A stretch of 64,000 nt of DNA from Paraburkholderia edwinii (GCF_019428685.1 NZ_CP080095.1:1-64000), one strand, 5' to 3'. Shown: positions 28,477-38,582, numbered from the stretch's first letter. Numbers and translations: made by a program. Notes: generated by a model not told the origin, from the letters alone.

Positions 28477-29085
28477 ATGACCAAGCGCCTCAGTTCAGCC
28501 TCGGCGTCCTCGACGCCGGCACAGCCCGCCGCGCCGCTCGACGATACCGATCGCGCGCTGTTGTCCGCGCTCGCCGACGACGCGCGTCAGCCGGTCAGCG
28601 AGCTCGCGCGCGGTGTCGGCCTGTCGCCGCCCGCCACCGCGGACCGTTTGCGCCGCCTCGAAGCATCGGGCGTGATCGGGCGCTTCACCGTACAGATCGA
28701 TCCGCGTGCGCTTGGCTATACGTTGCAGGCTATCGTCCGGGTCAAGCCGTTGCCCGGTCAGCTGCATCTCGTTGAAGAAGTGATCCGTCGCATTCCGGAG
28801 TTCGTCGAATGCGACAAGGTGACCGGCGACGACTGCTTTATCTGCCGCTTGTATCTGCGCAGCATCGAACAGCTCGACGAGATTCTGTCGAAGGTCACGG
28901 AGCGCGCGGAGACCAGCACGGCGATCGTCAAGTCGACGCCGGTGCCGCGCCGGCTGCCGCCGCTAACGGGGCGTGGGGCGGCAGGCGATGCGGCGTCGTC
29001 CGCCGCGGGCGGGCAACCCGCCGCGCGCGCTTCGACACGCACGCCTGCACGTGCTCCTACTACTTCCACCTCTACGAATCGGTAG
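28477..29085 (+). CDS. Lrp/AsnC-family transcriptional regulator
   Basis: A 202-aa regulator. After a Ser/Ala/Pro-rich lead of 20 residues comes LDDTDRALLSALADDARQPVSELARGVGLSPPATADRLRRLEASGVIGRF, read here only as the AsnC-type helix-turn-helix (about 22-70), then a RAM effector domain (75-150) with ECDKVTGDDCFICRLYL. The last 50 residues are a low-complexity Ala/Thr/Arg/Pro tail that most Lrp proteins lack. Start ATG 28477 with CGAAGG upstream; further in-frame starts at 28408 and 28426 are less likely. It probably controls the divergent EamA permease. Confidence 0.88.
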   Translation: MTKRLSSASASSTPAQPAAPLDDTDRALLSALADDARQPVSELARGVGLSPPATADRLRRLEASGVIGRFTVQIDPRALGYTLQAIVRVKPLPGQLHLVEEVIRRIPEFVECDKVTGDDCFICRLYLRSIEQLDEILSKVTERAETSTAIVKSTPVPRRLPPLTGRGAAGDAASSAAGGQPAARASTRTPARAPTTSTSTNR

Positions 29086-29776
29086 CCTCGAAGAACGACA
29101 GCATTTCGGCCATCAATGCGTCGGGTGCTTCCTCGGGAATTGCGTGGCAGGCAGGCAGCGCGCGGCCGCTGACATCGCGCGCGACCTTGCGCCATTCGGC
29201 GAGCGGTTCAGCGCGATGAGCGGGCACGTCATACGCACCCCATAGCACGCGCAGCGGGCAACCGATCTTGTTGCCGCGTTCGATATCGGCGCGGTCGTGT
29301 TCGAGATCGAGTTCGTTTGCCGCGGCGGCCACCGTCGTTGCGACCTCCCGCTGCGCATACGCGTCCGACCCAAACGGCGCAGCGACATCGAGCAGCATCA
29401 AACGCTCGACGGTGTCCGCATAATCGAGCGCCATCCGCTGCGCCACACGCGCGCCGCGGTCATGCGCACAGACGAGAAAACGCTCGAAGCCAAAGTGGCG
29501 CATCACCGCGATCTGATCGGCTGCCATCACGCGCTTCGAAGGCCGCTCGTGCGACGGCACAGCGCCCGGCAGCATCGCCGACGCGCCATCGCCGCGCAGG
29601 TCCGTCGCGATCACGGTGAAATGCGCGGCAAGCGGTTGCGCGCACCGATGCCAGACCGTATGCGTTTGCGTATCACCGTGCAGCAAAAGCAGCGGCGGCC
29701 CCGATCCGCCCTTGACGCCGTGTATTTCGGCGCCATCGGTTGAGACGCGAAACGGTGTGTACTGGTCGAAGGGCAT
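29072..29776 (-). CDS. Alpha/beta hydrolase, haloacetate-dehalogenase-like, cap reduced
   Basis: A 234-aa protein matching the fluoroacetate/haloacetate dehalogenase group at both ends: GGSGPPLLLLHG (23-34), nucleophile Asp106 in CAHDRGAR, and PACHAIPEEAP with His211. Between LMLLDVAAP (about 126-134) and LDLEHDRADI (157-166) only about 20 residues remain where relatives recalled from memory have roughly 85, so most of the helical cap that shapes the substrate pocket is missing, in frame. The coding part overlaps the Lrp gene end by 14 bp, tail to tail. The upstream open frame to 30067 is not used. It may be an altered enzyme or a decaying gene. Confidence 0.72.
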   Translation of the reverse strand: MPFDQYTPFRVSTDGAEIHGVKGGSGPPLLLLHGDTQTHTVWHRCAQPLAAHFTVIATDLRGDGASAMLPGAVPSHERPSKRVMAADQIAVMRHFGFERFLVCAHDRGARVAQRMALDYADTVERLMLLDVAAPFGSDAYAQREVATTVAAAANELDLEHDRADIERGNKIGCPLRVLWGAYDVPAHRAEPLAEWRKVARDVSGRALPACHAIPEEAPDALMAEMLSFFEATDS

Positions 29777-29916
29777 CGGCGCATTCTCGTTGTCATTGTG
29801 AGTGTGCGCATTGTAGAAGGCGGTCGTCCCCGCGCGAGGTGGGTTAGCCCACGCAGATATAGAAACCGAATTCTTACTCCAACGGTCGAGGGGACACACA
29901 TAGCGGGTTGCAGCCC

Positions 29917-29935
29917 TATAATCGAACGATCGTTC
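29917..29935 (+). promoter_or_regulatory. TATAAT box with perfect 12-bp operator-like palindrome
   Basis: TATAAT at 29917-29922 is followed at once by GAACGATCGTTC (29924-29935), a perfect 12-bp palindrome covering the expected start point. That place suits a TetR-type repressor. No convincing -35 box is visible. The likely controlled gene is the monooxygenase starting at 30087; no regulator gene is adjacent. Confidence 0.5.
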
Positions 29936-30029
29936 ATAACAATGGGTGAGCAACCGGTAACCGGTTCGGCGAGTGCCGCTCTCGCGCCGCTTCCCGCTAC
30001 ACTCATCATGCCGTGCCGCCGCGCGGCGA

Positions 30030-30057
30030 CACGTCGGCGGCACGTCGGCACGTCGGC
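30030..30057. repeat. Three CACGTCGGC copies in the monooxygenase leader
   Basis: The 9-mer CACGTCGGC starts at 30030, 30041 and 30049, just before the CAGGAGA ribosome binding site. The spacing is irregular (11 and 8 bp). Confidence 0.6.
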
Positions 30058-30086
30058 AAAGATTCATCGCTCAGGAGACTTCCGCC

Positions 30087-31046
30087 ATGGCATTGCCAGC
30101 CGTTCTGCAAAACCTCACGCTGCCGGTCGTCGCTTCACCGATGTTTATCGTCAGCTATCCGGAACTCGTGCTCGCGCAATGCAAGGCCGGCATCGTCGGC
30201 GCGTTTCCCGCGCTCAATGCCCGGCCCGCGGAGCGGCTCGACGAATGGCTCACGCAGATTCAGACCGCGCTCGCCGAACACAAGGCCGCGCATCCCGATG
30301 CGGTGATCGGACCGATCGCCGTCAACCAGATCGTTCACCATTCGAACGAGCGGCTCGAACACGATGTGCGCGTGTGTGTCGAACACAAGGTGCCGATTTT
30401 CATCACGAGCCTGCGCGCGCCGGCCAGAGAAATTATCGATGCCGTGCACAGCTACGGCGGCATCGTGCTGCACGATGTGATCAACTTGCGCCACGCCAAC
30501 AAGGCGCTCGAGGCCGGTGTCGACGGCTTGATTCTGGTGGCGGCCGGCGCGGGCGGCCATGCGGGCACGACGTCGCCGTTCGCGCTCGTCGGCGAAGTGC
30601 GGCGCATCTTCGACGGGCCGCTCGTGCTGTCGGGCGCGATCGCGAACGGCGGCTCGATTCTCGCCGCGCAGGCGATGGGCGCGGACCTCGCGTATATGGG
30701 CACGCGCTTTATCGCAACGCGCGAGGCGCATGCGGTCGACACCTACAAACAGGCGATCGTCAGTTCGAACGCATCCGACATCATCTACACGAATCTGTTT
30801 ACGGGTGTGCACGGCAACTACATTCGCGAAAGCATCGTCGCGGCAGGACTCGATCCCGATGCGCTGCCGGAATCGGACAAGTCGAAGATGGACTTCGCGA
30901 ACGAAAAGTCGAAGGCGTGGCGCGATATCTGGGGCGCGGGGCAGGGCGTCGGTTTGATGGACGACGTGCCGAGCGTCGCGGAACTCGTCGCGCGGCTCGC
31001 GCAGGAGTATGCGGACGCGAAGAAACGGTTATCGATTGGCGGGTAA
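30087..31046 (+). CDS. Nitronate monooxygenase / 2-nitropropane dioxygenase-like
   Basis: A 319-aa FMN-dependent TIM-barrel protein of the NAD(P)H-flavin oxidoreductase/nitronate monooxygenase family, which oxidises alkyl nitronates or reduces quinones. Visible are PVVASPMFIVSYPELV near the N-terminus, LVAAGAGGHAGTTSPFAL with the catalytic-site histidine and FMN phosphate loop, LSGAIANGGSILAAQAMGAD and YMGTRFIATREA with the second phosphate-binding part. A CAGGAGA site lies 9 nt before the ATG at 30087. The upstream extension to 29973 is not family-like. Confidence 0.9.
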   Translation: MALPAVLQNLTLPVVASPMFIVSYPELVLAQCKAGIVGAFPALNARPAERLDEWLTQIQTALAEHKAAHPDAVIGPIAVNQIVHHSNERLEHDVRVCVEHKVPIFITSLRAPAREIIDAVHSYGGIVLHDVINLRHANKALEAGVDGLILVAAGAGGHAGTTSPFALVGEVRRIFDGPLVLSGAIANGGSILAAQAMGADLAYMGTRFIATREAHAVDTYKQAIVSSNASDIIYTNLFTGVHGNYIRESIVAAGLDPDALPESDKSKMDFANEKSKAWRDIWGAGQGVGLMDDVPSVAELVARLAQEYADAKKRLSIGG

Positions 31047-31112
31047 CGGCGCGTGGATAACGGCGGGCGCGTCGCAGCGACGGTGAGGCAATCCGCCGTC
31101 GCGCCCTGCCGC

Positions 31113-34100
31113 TCACATATTGCGGCGATACTGCCCACCCACCTCGAATAACGCATGCGTGATCTGCCCAAGCGAGCAGACGCGCACCGCATCCATCAGC
31201 ACCGCAAACACGTTCTGATCGTCGATCACCGCCTGCTGCAAGCGTTCGAGCACGGCGGGCGCCGCATCGCGATGGCGCGCCTGGAATGCGCGCAGCCGTT
31301 CAAGCTGGCCTTGCTTCTCGTCTTCGGTCGAGCGCGCGAGTGCGATCGGCGGCGGCGCCTCATGCGGATGCGCGCCAAGAAACGTATTCACGCCGACAAT
31401 CGGATAGGACCCATCGTGCTTGCGATGCTCGTACAGCATCGACTCGTCCTGAATGCGTCCACGCTGATACCCGGTTTCCATCGCGCCGAGCACACCGCCG
31501 CGCTCGGTCAGCCGATCGAATTCAGCAAGCACCGCCGCTTCGACAAGATCGGTCAATTCGTCGATGACGAAGCTGCCCTGGTTCGGATTCTGGCTTTTCG
31601 CGAGTCCCCACTCGCGGTTAATGATCAGCTGGATCGCAACCGCGCGCCGCACCGACTCTTCGGTCGGCGTCGTGATCGCTTCGTCGAATGCGTTCGTGTG
31701 CAGCGAGTTGCAGTTGTCGTAGATCGCGATTAACGCCTGCAGCGTCGTGCGAATATCGTTGAAGTCGATTTCCTGAGCGTGCAGGCTGCGGCCCGATGTT
31801 TGCACATGGTATTTGAGCTTCTGGCTGCGCTCGTTTGCGCCGTAACGCTCGCGCAGCGCGACCGACCAGATGCGGCGCGCAACGCGGCCGAGCACCGTGT
31901 ATTCGGGGTCCATGCCGTTCGAGAAGAAGAACGACAGATTCGGCGCGAAGTCGTCGATCGACATGCCGCGCGCAAGATACGCTTCGACGTACGTGAAGCC
32001 GTTCGCGAGCGTGTACGCAAGCTGCGAGATCGGGTTCGCGCCGGCCTCCGCGATGTGGTAACCGGAAATCGAGACCGAATAGAAGTTACGCACGCCGTGC
32101 TCGACGAAATACGCCTGAATGTCGCCCATCACCTTGAGGCTGAATTCGGTCGAGAAAATGCAGGTGTTTTGCCCCTGATCTTCCTTGAGGATGTCGGCCT
32201 GTACGGTGCCGCGTGCGTTTTCAAGCGCGGTGCGGCGCGCCACCGCGAGTTCTTCGGCGGACGGCTGCTCGCGGCCCGCCTGCTGCGCTCGCTCGCGGGC
32301 GCGTTCGATCTGCTGGTCGATCGCAACATTGAAGAACATCGCGAGAATCGCCGGTGCCGGACCGTTGATCGTCATCGATACGGACGTGTCCGGCGCGCAC
32401 AGATCGAAGCCGTCATAGAGCGCTTTCATATCGTCGAGCGTGGCAACCGACACGCCCGAATTGCCGACCTTGCCGTAGATGTCCGGGCGCTCGTGCGGCT
32501 CTTCGCCGTAGAGCGTGACCGAATCGAACGCGGTCGACAGACGTTTGGCCGGCATGCCCGCCGAAAGCAGCTTGAAGCGGCGGTTCGTGCGGAACGGATC
32601 GCCCTCGCCGGCGAACATGCGCGTCGGATCTTCGTTCTCGCGTTTGAACGGAAAGACGCCCGCCGTGTACGGAAAATAGCCGGGCAGGTTTTCGAGCATC
32701 AGCCAGCGCAGGATTTCGCCGGGGTCGCTGAACTTCGGCAGCGACACCTTGCGGATCACATTGCCCGACAGCGTTTCGACCGTTAGTGCCGTGCGGATTT
32801 CGCGGTCGCGAATCTTCACGACGTGGTCGTCGCCTGAATACGCGGCGACGATTTGCGGCCAGGTGTCGAGCAGGGCTTTTTCGGATTCTCCGAGTTGTGC
32901 GGTGCGGGCGGCGATCAGTGCGTCGATTTGTTGCGAAGTAATGGCGGCGGTGTCTGTATCGCGCTTGCGGTTGCCATGGTCATTGCCATTGCTATTGCTA
33001 TCCCGATCGCTAGCTCGCGATGAAGCCGCATCGGAACCGGCAGCTTCACTCGCGCTTTCTTCCAGCATGCGGCGCGTTTCAATCAGCTGCCAGCGCTCGC
33101 GCGCGACGCGCGCCTGCGCTTCGGCACGTGCGCGATAGTCGCGCACCGTCTGCGCGACGTCCGATAGATAACGCACGCGCTCGGGCGGCACGATCGCATG
33201 CCGCCCGCTCGAATGACGCACGCCGTCGAGCATCGGCAGCCGCGCGCTGCCGTCACGCAGTCCGCGTGCGCGCAGCGCGCGAGCGACGCGCTGATAGAGC
33301 GCGGTCACGCCGTCGTCGTTAAAGCGCGACGCGATCGTGCCGAACACCGGCATACCGGCCGGCGCCGTCGAGAATTCGCCGCGATTGCGCTGCACCTGCT
33401 TCGCGACGTCGCGCAACGCATCGGCCGCGCCTTTGCGGTCGAACTTGTTGATCGCGACGAAGTCGGCGAAATCGAGCATGTCGATTTTCTCGAGCTGGCT
33501 GGCCGCGCCGAATTCGGGCGTCATCACGTATAGCGATTCGTCGACGTGCGGCACGATCGCGGCGTCGCCCTGGCCGATACCCGATGTCTCGACGATGATC
33601 AGATCGAAGCCTGCCACCTTGCATGCGGCAATTGCGTCGGGCAATGCGTCGGAGATTTCGCTCGACGCTTCGCGCGTCGCCATCGAGCGCATGAACACGC
33701 GCGAGCCCGCGCCCCAGTCGCCGATCGCATTCATGCGGATGCGGTCGCCGAGCAACGCACCGCCGGATTTGCGGCGCGACGGGTCGATCGCTAGCACAGC
33801 GATCGTCAGCGCGTCGTCGTAATCGAGGCGAAAGCGGCGGATCAGTTCGTCGGTCAACGAGGATTTGCCTGCGCCGCCGGTGCCGGTGATGCCGAGCACG
33901 GGTGCCTCGTGTGTCGACTGAGTGTGCGGGGCGAGCGGGGCGTGCGGGGCGTGCTGGGCGTGCGCGGTGTGCGCGGCGTGTGATGCGAGCGCAGCGCGCA
34001 AGGCTGCGGGATCAGCGGCGGTTTCCAGTTGCGTGATCAGTTGCGCCAGCTTGCGGAAAATGGCGCCGGCACCGTCCGGGGCGGGTGCTGCCGCGCCGCG

Positions 34101-34850
34101 TTCGTGCCTTAACGGTGCGGCTGCGTCGTTTGCCGGCCCTCGGGCGGGCTCGGCTGCATCGTCTGCGCGTTCTGTCGCGCCAGGCAAACTGTTGGCGCCA
34201 TCGTGCGCCGGTTTCGACGTGCTGCCAACGCGTCGTGAGCTTTGGGAAGCACCATCGTTTAATGCTGATGCGACATCACGAGCCAGCCGCTCAGCATCTT
34301 CACCTTCACCTTCACCTCGTGCCGCGGCCGCGCAACGCGCGATCATATCGTCGATCATGCCCTGCAAACCGAGGCGCTGCCCGTCGTGCGGCGAATAGAT
34401 GCGCTCGACGCCATAGCGCTCGAGTTCCGCGATCTCCTCCGGCACGATCACACCGCCGCCGCCGCCGAACACCTTGATCCGCTCGCCGCCGCGCGCGCGC
34501 AGCAGATCGACGAGGTAGCGGAAATATTCGACGTGACCGCCCTGATAGCTCGACACCGCGATGCCGTCCGCGTCTTCCTGCAACGCGGCGGTCGCGACTT
34601 CTTCGACAGAGCGGTTGTGACCGAGATGGATCACCTCGACGCCGCTTGCCTGCAACATGCGGCGGATGATGTTGATCGAAGCGTCGTGGCCGTCGAACAG
34701 CGCGGCCGCCGTGACGAAGCGCAGACGCGCGGGCCGCTCGCGCCGCCCGGGCTGCTCGGGCAAACCCGCTCGCTGCGTTGACTGGCTCGCTGGCGCCTCG
34801 TCGGAAAGCGCGCCGGCGCCGGCGCGTTGCGGCGTGGAAAGATCAGTCAT
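31113..34850 (-). CDS. icmF: Fused isobutyryl-CoA mutase (IcmF)
   Basis: A 1245-aa single-chain coenzyme B12 enzyme interconverting isobutyryl-CoA (or pivalyl/isovaleryl-CoA) and its linear isomer. Order: B12-binding domain (about 42-175) with the base-off motif DGHDASIN (His55); MeaB-like GTPase chaperone domain (about 316-580) with P-loop GTGGAGKSS (323-331) and NKFD; substrate-binding mutase TIM barrel (about 640-1245) with [14 protein letters not shown] and [18 protein letters not shown]. Two low-complexity linkers enlarge it by more than 100 residues over IcmF as I recall it (about 1090). GGGGGAG precedes the ATG at 34850. The gene lies downstream of a LysR gene in the same direction. 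Confidence 0.95.
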   Translation of the reverse strand: MTDLSTPQRAGAGALSDEAPASQSTQRAGLPEQPGRRERPARLRFVTAAALFDGHDASINIIRRMLQASGVEVIHLGHNRSVEEVATAALQEDADGIAVSSYQGGHVEYFRYLVDLLRARGGERIKVFGGGGGVIVPEEIAELERYGVERIYSPHDGQRLGLQGMIDDMIARCAAAARGEGEGEDAERLARDVASALNDGASQSSRRVGSTSKPAHDGANSLPGATERADDAAEPARGPANDAAAPLRHERGAAAPAPDGAGAIFRKLAQLITQLETAADPAALRAALASHAAHTAHAQHAPHAPLAPHTQSTHEAPVLGITGTGGAGKSSLTDELIRRFRLDYDDALTIAVLAIDPSRRKSGGALLGDRIRMNAIGDWGAGSRVFMRSMATREASSEISDALPDAIAACKVAGFDLIIVETSGIGQGDAAIVPHVDESLYVMTPEFGAASQLEKIDMLDFADFVAINKFDRKGAADALRDVAKQVQRNRGEFSTAPAGMPVFGTIASRFNDDGVTALYQRVARALRARGLRDGSARLPMLDGVRHSSGRHAIVPPERVRYLSDVAQTVRDYRARAEAQARVARERWQLIETRRMLEESASEAAGSDAASSRASDRDSNSNGNDHGNRKRDTDTAAITSQQIDALIAARTAQLGESEKALLDTWPQIVAAYSGDDHVVKIRDREIRTALTVETLSGNVIRKVSLPKFSDPGEILRWLMLENLPGYFPYTAGVFPFKRENEDPTRMFAGEGDPFRTNRRFKLLSAGMPAKRLSTAFDSVTLYGEEPHERPDIYGKVGNSGVSVATLDDMKALYDGFDLCAPDTSVSMTINGPAPAILAMFFNVAIDQQIERARERAQQAGREQPSAEELAVARRTALENARGTVQADILKEDQGQNTCIFSTEFSLKVMGDIQAYFVEHGVRNFYSVSISGYHIAEAGANPISQLAYTLANGFTYVEAYLARGMSIDDFAPNLSFFFSNGMDPEYTVLGRVARRIWSVALRERYGANERSQKLKYHVQTSGRSLHAQEIDFNDIRTTLQALIAIYDNCNSLHTNAFDEAITTPTEESVRRAVAIQLIINREWGLAKSQNPNQGSFVIDELTDLVEAAVLAEFDRLTERGGVLGAMETGYQRGRIQDESMLYEHRKHDGSYPIVGVNTFLGAHPHEAPPPIALARSTEDEKQGQLERLRAFQARHRDAAPAVLERLQQAVIDDQNVFAVLMDAVRVCSLGQITHALFEVGGQYRRNM
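33900..33995. repeat. His/Ala-rich repetitive linker in icmF
   Basis: Imperfect 9-bp units of the type GCGGGGCGT give a coding-strand linker of Ala, His, Pro and Thr (about residues 287-315) immediately before the GTPase P-loop. The neighbouring 34300-34320 has CTTCAC hexamers (Gly-Glu repeats), so the whole linker is made of slippage-prone DNA. Confidence 0.7.
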
Positions 34851-34976
34851 GTCTCCCCCGGATCGATGGGTGCGTGACGATGCGCGATGCCTGCATTGAC
34901 GCAGCGCGGCGGCGGTCACGCTTCGCGGGTGCTGGAAGCAGTATATCGAAACGGGTTCGCGCCAACGGCGGCCGCG

Positions 34977-35915
34977 CTAGCTTGCTGCAAGCGCTCGCAC
35001 CTGTTCGAGCGTAGGCCACAGCGATTCGTTCGCGAACCGCTCCGCGAGGAAATCGACGAACGAGCGCACTTTCGCCGACACATGGCGCCGGCTCGCATAC
35101 ATCACGTGAATCGGCAGCTCGCGCGGCGGCAGGATGTCGACGAGCAGCGGCACGAGCCGCCCCGCGGCGATATCGTCGCCGACCACTTCGGTGCCGAGCA
35201 GCGCGATCGCGGCGCCTTGCAGCACGACCACGCGCAACGCCTCGAGGTGATTCACGATCATGTTGCCGGTAAGTCGCAACGGGGCGATGCCCGCACTTCC
35301 CGCGCTCAAGAGATCCTGCGCCGACACGCCCGAATATTCGATGAAGTTGTGCCGCGCGAGATCGGCGAGCGTCTTCGGCACGCCATGCCGCTTCAAATAG
35401 TCGGGCGACGCGCACAGCACGATATGCGCGGTGGCCACCTGCCGCGCAATCAGCGACGACGACTTCAACCCCGTCGGCGACGCGCGGATCGCCACATCGA
35501 AGCCCTCGTCGATCATTTCGACGACGCGGTCCGACAGCGTGATGTCGACAGTCACCTGCGGATGCAGCGTCGCATAGTCGGCCGTCGCGCTCATCACATG
35601 ACGCAGACCGAACGCCGACAGCGACGACACGCGCAGCCGTCCCTGCGGCACGACGCTCGCCGCGCCGACCGCCTGCTCCGCCTCGTCGAGTTCGGCCAGC
35701 ACCTGGCTGAGCCGCTCGTAGTACTCGCGGCCGGCCTCGGTCGGCGCGACACGGCGTGTCGTGCGGTTCAAAAGGCGCGCGCCGAGCTGCTGTTCGAGAT
35801 GCATCACATGCTTGCTCGCCATCGCCGCCGACATGTCCATCCGTTCCGCGGCGCCGACAAAGCTGCCGATTTCGACCACATAACGGAACACCTTCATGCT
35901 GATGAGCGTATCCAT
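34977..35915 (-). CDS. LysR-type transcriptional regulator
   Basis: A 312-aa LTTR. The winged helix-turn-helix is at 1-60 (GSFVGAAERMDMSAAMASKHVMHLEQQLGARLL region), followed by the linker helix and two-lobed effector domain from about 90 (LRVSSLSAFGLRHV) to the end. It is of the CrgA/aryl-type subgroup with RTTRRVAPTEAGREYYER. ATG 35915 is preferred over a TTG two codons upstream. It lies between a porin gene and icmF, all leftward; its target is not evident. Confidence 0.9.
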   Translation of the reverse strand: MDTLISMKVFRYVVEIGSFVGAAERMDMSAAMASKHVMHLEQQLGARLLNRTTRRVAPTEAGREYYERLSQVLAELDEAEQAVGAASVVPQGRLRVSSLSAFGLRHVMSATADYATLHPQVTVDITLSDRVVEMIDEGFDVAIRASPTGLKSSSLIARQVATAHIVLCASPDYLKRHGVPKTLADLARHNFIEYSGVSAQDLLSAGSAGIAPLRLTGNMIVNHLEALRVVVLQGAAIALLGTEVVGDDIAAGRLVPLLVDILPPRELPIHVMYASRRHVSAKVRSFVDFLAERFANESLWPTLEQVRALAAS

Positions 35916-36018
35916 AACCAATCGCTCGCGACAGGAATCAATCGTTGAACTCCTGCGGACTTTATCAAAGACTGGTCAGCAAAGTGCCGGCGTCGCGGCA
36001 ATCGGCGCCGGGCACCGC

Positions 36019-37119
36019 TCAGAACTTGGTGCGCATGCCGATTCCGAATGTGTCGCCGCTCGACTGGCCGGAGAAATGGTCGTACAGATAGGCCGCGTAC
36101 ACGTCGGTGCGTTTCGATAGCGGATAGTCGTAGCCGATCGCCGCCGTCTGGCGCGTCTGGTCGAGCCCGCCGCTGTCGCGCGAGTACGCATACGACGCCA
36201 TCACGGTGCCGGGCCCGGCCGGCACCGTGACGCCGCCCTGTGCAGTATTCACGTGCCAGCTGCCGGTCTGCTGGTCGTTCTTCGTGTACATGTACTGGCC
36301 GTAGAACTTGACGAACTTGAGGTCGTAGCTGACGCCGAACTGGCCGACGCCCTGGCTCTTCATGCCGGACACGAGCGTGCCGAGGTCGGCTGGGTCATTG
36401 TTGAAGTTCACGTACTGGTAGACGCCGGTCGCCGCGAACGGACCGTTGAAGTACAGGAACTGCACGCTGTATTTTTTTGCACTGTTCTGTCCCGCCGTAT
36501 TGCCGAATGCGTACATCGCGCTGCCCGACAGCCCGTTGAAGCTCGGTGACGAATACTGGATCGCGTTATTCCAGCCCGAATCGCCGACCACGCCCTGGTC
36601 CGTCGTATAGGTCGGGAACGTGCCGAGGCCGAGGAACACGTGATAGACCATCGGCGAGAATACGTACGAGTCGATGAACGGATTGAACAGAATGGTCGAT
36701 ACGAAAAGCTGCGTGGTCAGCCGCCCGGCGGTTGCCGTACCCCACGGCGATTCGATGCCCACGTACGAGTTGCGCGCGAAAAACGTATCGCCGTCGAAGC
36801 GGCCGTAACGGCCGTTCTGCGCGCGAAAGAAGTCTTCGAGCGTGAAGATCGCCTTGACGCCGCCGCCGAGATCCTCGGAGCCCTTCATGCCCCAGTACGA
36901 CGTCGACATCCCGCCGCCCGACACCTGCCACGCGCGCTCGCTGCCCGGAAACTTCTGGGCGCCGACCCATTCGTCGACCTGACCATAGAGCTGCACACTC
37001 GATTGCGCGTACGCCGCCGAAGCCGCGCCTCCTGCAAGCGTCACCAGCGCCGCCATGGCGCCCGCCTTCAGAACCGTGCGTGACGTACAGCTGATTGCAC
37101 GGCTGACCGCTGTTTTCAT
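36019..37119 (-). CDS. Gram-negative general porin (OmpC-like, Burkholderia type)
   Basis: A 366-aa trimeric porin. Residues 1-38 are a signal peptide (cleavage at AYA-Q). The mature part begins QSSVQLYGQVDEW, the classic start of beta-proteobacterial porins, then GMKGSEDLGGGVKAIFTLEDFF and RNSYVGIESPWGTATAGR (the segment leading into constriction loop 3), and it ends in GIGMRTKF with the C-terminal phenylalanine needed for barrel assembly. CAGGAGAAC is the RBS. It allows diffusion of small hydrophilic solutes. Confidence 0.93.
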   Translation of the reverse strand: MKTAVSRAISCTSRTVLKAGAMAALVTLAGGAASAAYAQSSVQLYGQVDEWVGAQKFPGSERAWQVSGGGMSTSYWGMKGSEDLGGGVKAIFTLEDFFRAQNGRYGRFDGDTFFARNSYVGIESPWGTATAGRLTTQLFVSTILFNPFIDSYVFSPMVYHVFLGLGTFPTYTTDQGVVGDSGWNNAIQYSSPSFNGLSGSAMYAFGNTAGQNSAKKYSVQFLYFNGPFAATGVYQYVNFNNDPADLGTLVSGMKSQGVGQFGVSYDLKFVKFYGQYMYTKNDQQTGSWHVNTAQGGVTVPAGPGTVMASYAYSRDSGGLDQTRQTAAIGYDYPLSKRTDVYAAYLYDHFSGQSSGDTFGIGMRTKF

Positions 37120-37602
37120 GGGTTCTCCTGTCTTTGTCAATTGGGATGAGGCTGTGCGGCGGGGCGCTCGCCGATCCGTCGTGAGAAGCCGGTGCGGAGG
37201 TCGAGCCAATCTGGGCTGGGCCATCTTTGCCGGCCATTTTTCTGGACAAAAACGCGGGGGCTTATTGCGGGTATAGCGGGCGCGATAGTTTGGTTGACTG
37301 ATCAGTGTGGAAGGCGCGCCTCGGTGGCGGGTGTTGCTTGCGGTGCCGCACGAGGGGGATGTGCCTTATGTGCAGGCAGAGCGGGAAGATCCGAGGCGGG
37401 CAAAAGAGGCGCGGACGCGTACGTTATGTCGCGGCGCCGCAGAGAGAGAAAACGCGCGGAGGTCAACCGGATGGGAATCACCGCGCGTTCGGCACGGTGT
37501 GGTGCGGTTACATCGATCGGAGGGTTGGCTTGTCGCCAGATGCGCCCAGGGAAGGCGGTCGTGCAACGAGGCCCGGTTGCGCCTGGCGGCGCTCAGTTGC
37601 GC
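37120..37602. other. 483-bp gap, no gene recognised
   Basis: Presumably holds the leftward porin promoter at its left end. Rightward frames here have no family character, although a CGGAGG site stands before an ATG at 37471. No RNA or repeat seen. Confidence 0.4.
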
Positions 37603-38055
37603 TTAGTTCCGGTAGGGCGACGGACCGGGCGGCCGGCTCCCTTCACCTGGCGGATGAGCGATCTGACGCGACACGCGTTCTTCGTTGTAGCGCGCGACGT
37701 CGTCGCGAATCGAGCCCGTGTGCATCGCCTGGCTGTTCGACGGCGGACGCGGCGCGCCGCGCGTTTCAGTGCTGACCGGCGTGATCGCACCCGCGTATTG
37801 AACGCCGGCATATTGCGCGGCCGGCTGTATGTGAGCGCGGACTTCGTAAGGATTGTCGAACCTGTCGAAGGCGGCAGGAACGCGTGGCGCCGCGGCGATC
37901 GTTGCGCTGTCGGCGCGATACGATGCGTCCGCTTCAGGGTGTGCAGCGTGACGCGGCGCGTGTGTCGGGCTTGCATGGGCGAGCGAAACCGCGGCCGCAA
38001 CCAACGCGCCCGAAAGCCAGTATTTCGCCCGAGAAAACCCTGCGCTCACGATCAT
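37603..38055 (-). CDS. Small secreted protein, unknown function
   Basis: A 150-aa protein with a signal peptide (SRAKYWLSGALVAAAVSLAHA, cleavage near residue 28). The mature part is rich in Ala, His, Pro and Arg, with no cysteine, and ends in the proline-rich IAHPPGEGSRPPGPSPYRN; the segment SIRDDVARYNEER precedes it. I recall similar proteins with this tail in Burkholderia, without a function. The start ATG has CAGGTAA upstream. Its base composition matches the surroundings. Confidence 0.65.
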   Translation of the reverse strand: MIVSAGFSRAKYWLSGALVAAAVSLAHASPTHAPRHAAHPEADASYRADSATIAAAPRVPAAFDRFDNPYEVRAHIQPAAQYAGVQYAGAITPVSTETRGAPRPPSNSQAMHTGSIRDDVARYNEERVSRQIAHPPGEGSRPPGPSPYRN

Positions 38056-38582
38056 TTACCTGCTGAATGGAACGCTGCAAAAGCCGCTTTCCGCTTATTC
38101 GGAAAAACGGGCGTCCCAATGGCCTTTCAGCAGTAATTTATGGGGGCCTCCTGGTACTGTCGAGCCAAAAAGTGTTATGCCCTGAGCAGGGTTGTAACAC
38201 CATGTTACGGCTTCATTTTTCCGATTAATGCATTGTCTCAAACGCACGTCAGACAAGGCTGACAGAGATTTTCTACGACGGCTAATAGGGGCGGAAAAGA
38301 GCGTTCGCAAGCGTCGGAAACAGGCCACATTGGCGGACCATGAATTGGACCCGCGCCAGTCGTTCGCCAATACTCAAACAGAGCATTTTCTCGAATATGC
38401 GCCTGGCGCCGGCTCATTACCGGCCGGCGCGTCGACCCGAATGTCTTAACGGTAGCCGCCACCTTTCATGCGCCTAACGCATCAATCAATTCGTCAAATG
38501 AATTTGCCTATTTAATCCAAATGCATGGAAAATAAGCGTTTTCCCTAATGCCGTGCGTTTTCCTCGCATCGAGATTCCCAAG
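38056..38582. other. 527-bp gap between divergent genes
   Basis: Lower GC than the genes around it. It contains a GC-rich hairpin at 38406-38430 (GCGCCGGC / GCCGGCGC, 9-nt loop) with no T tract. A GTG start at 38553 in frame with the transporter is possible but I prefer 38583. No gene or RNA recognised. Confidence 0.45.

Larger units (their letters stand above)
29777..30086. other. 310-bp gap with a palindrome next to a TATAAT box
   Basis: Intergenic between the divergent hydrolase and monooxygenase genes. It holds the TATAAT/palindrome element at 29917-29935 and three copies of CACGTCGGC at 30030-30057. No gene seen. Confidence 0.5.

Noticed and set aside
30001..30060. CRISPR-like short repeats
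   Set aside because: Only three 9-bp copies with unequal spacing of 8 and 11 bp; no spacers and no cas genes.
37192..38136. Rightward frame with CGGAGG before an ATG at 37471
   Set aside because: It runs through the secreted protein gene on the other strand, and its product is Arg-rich and unlike any fold.
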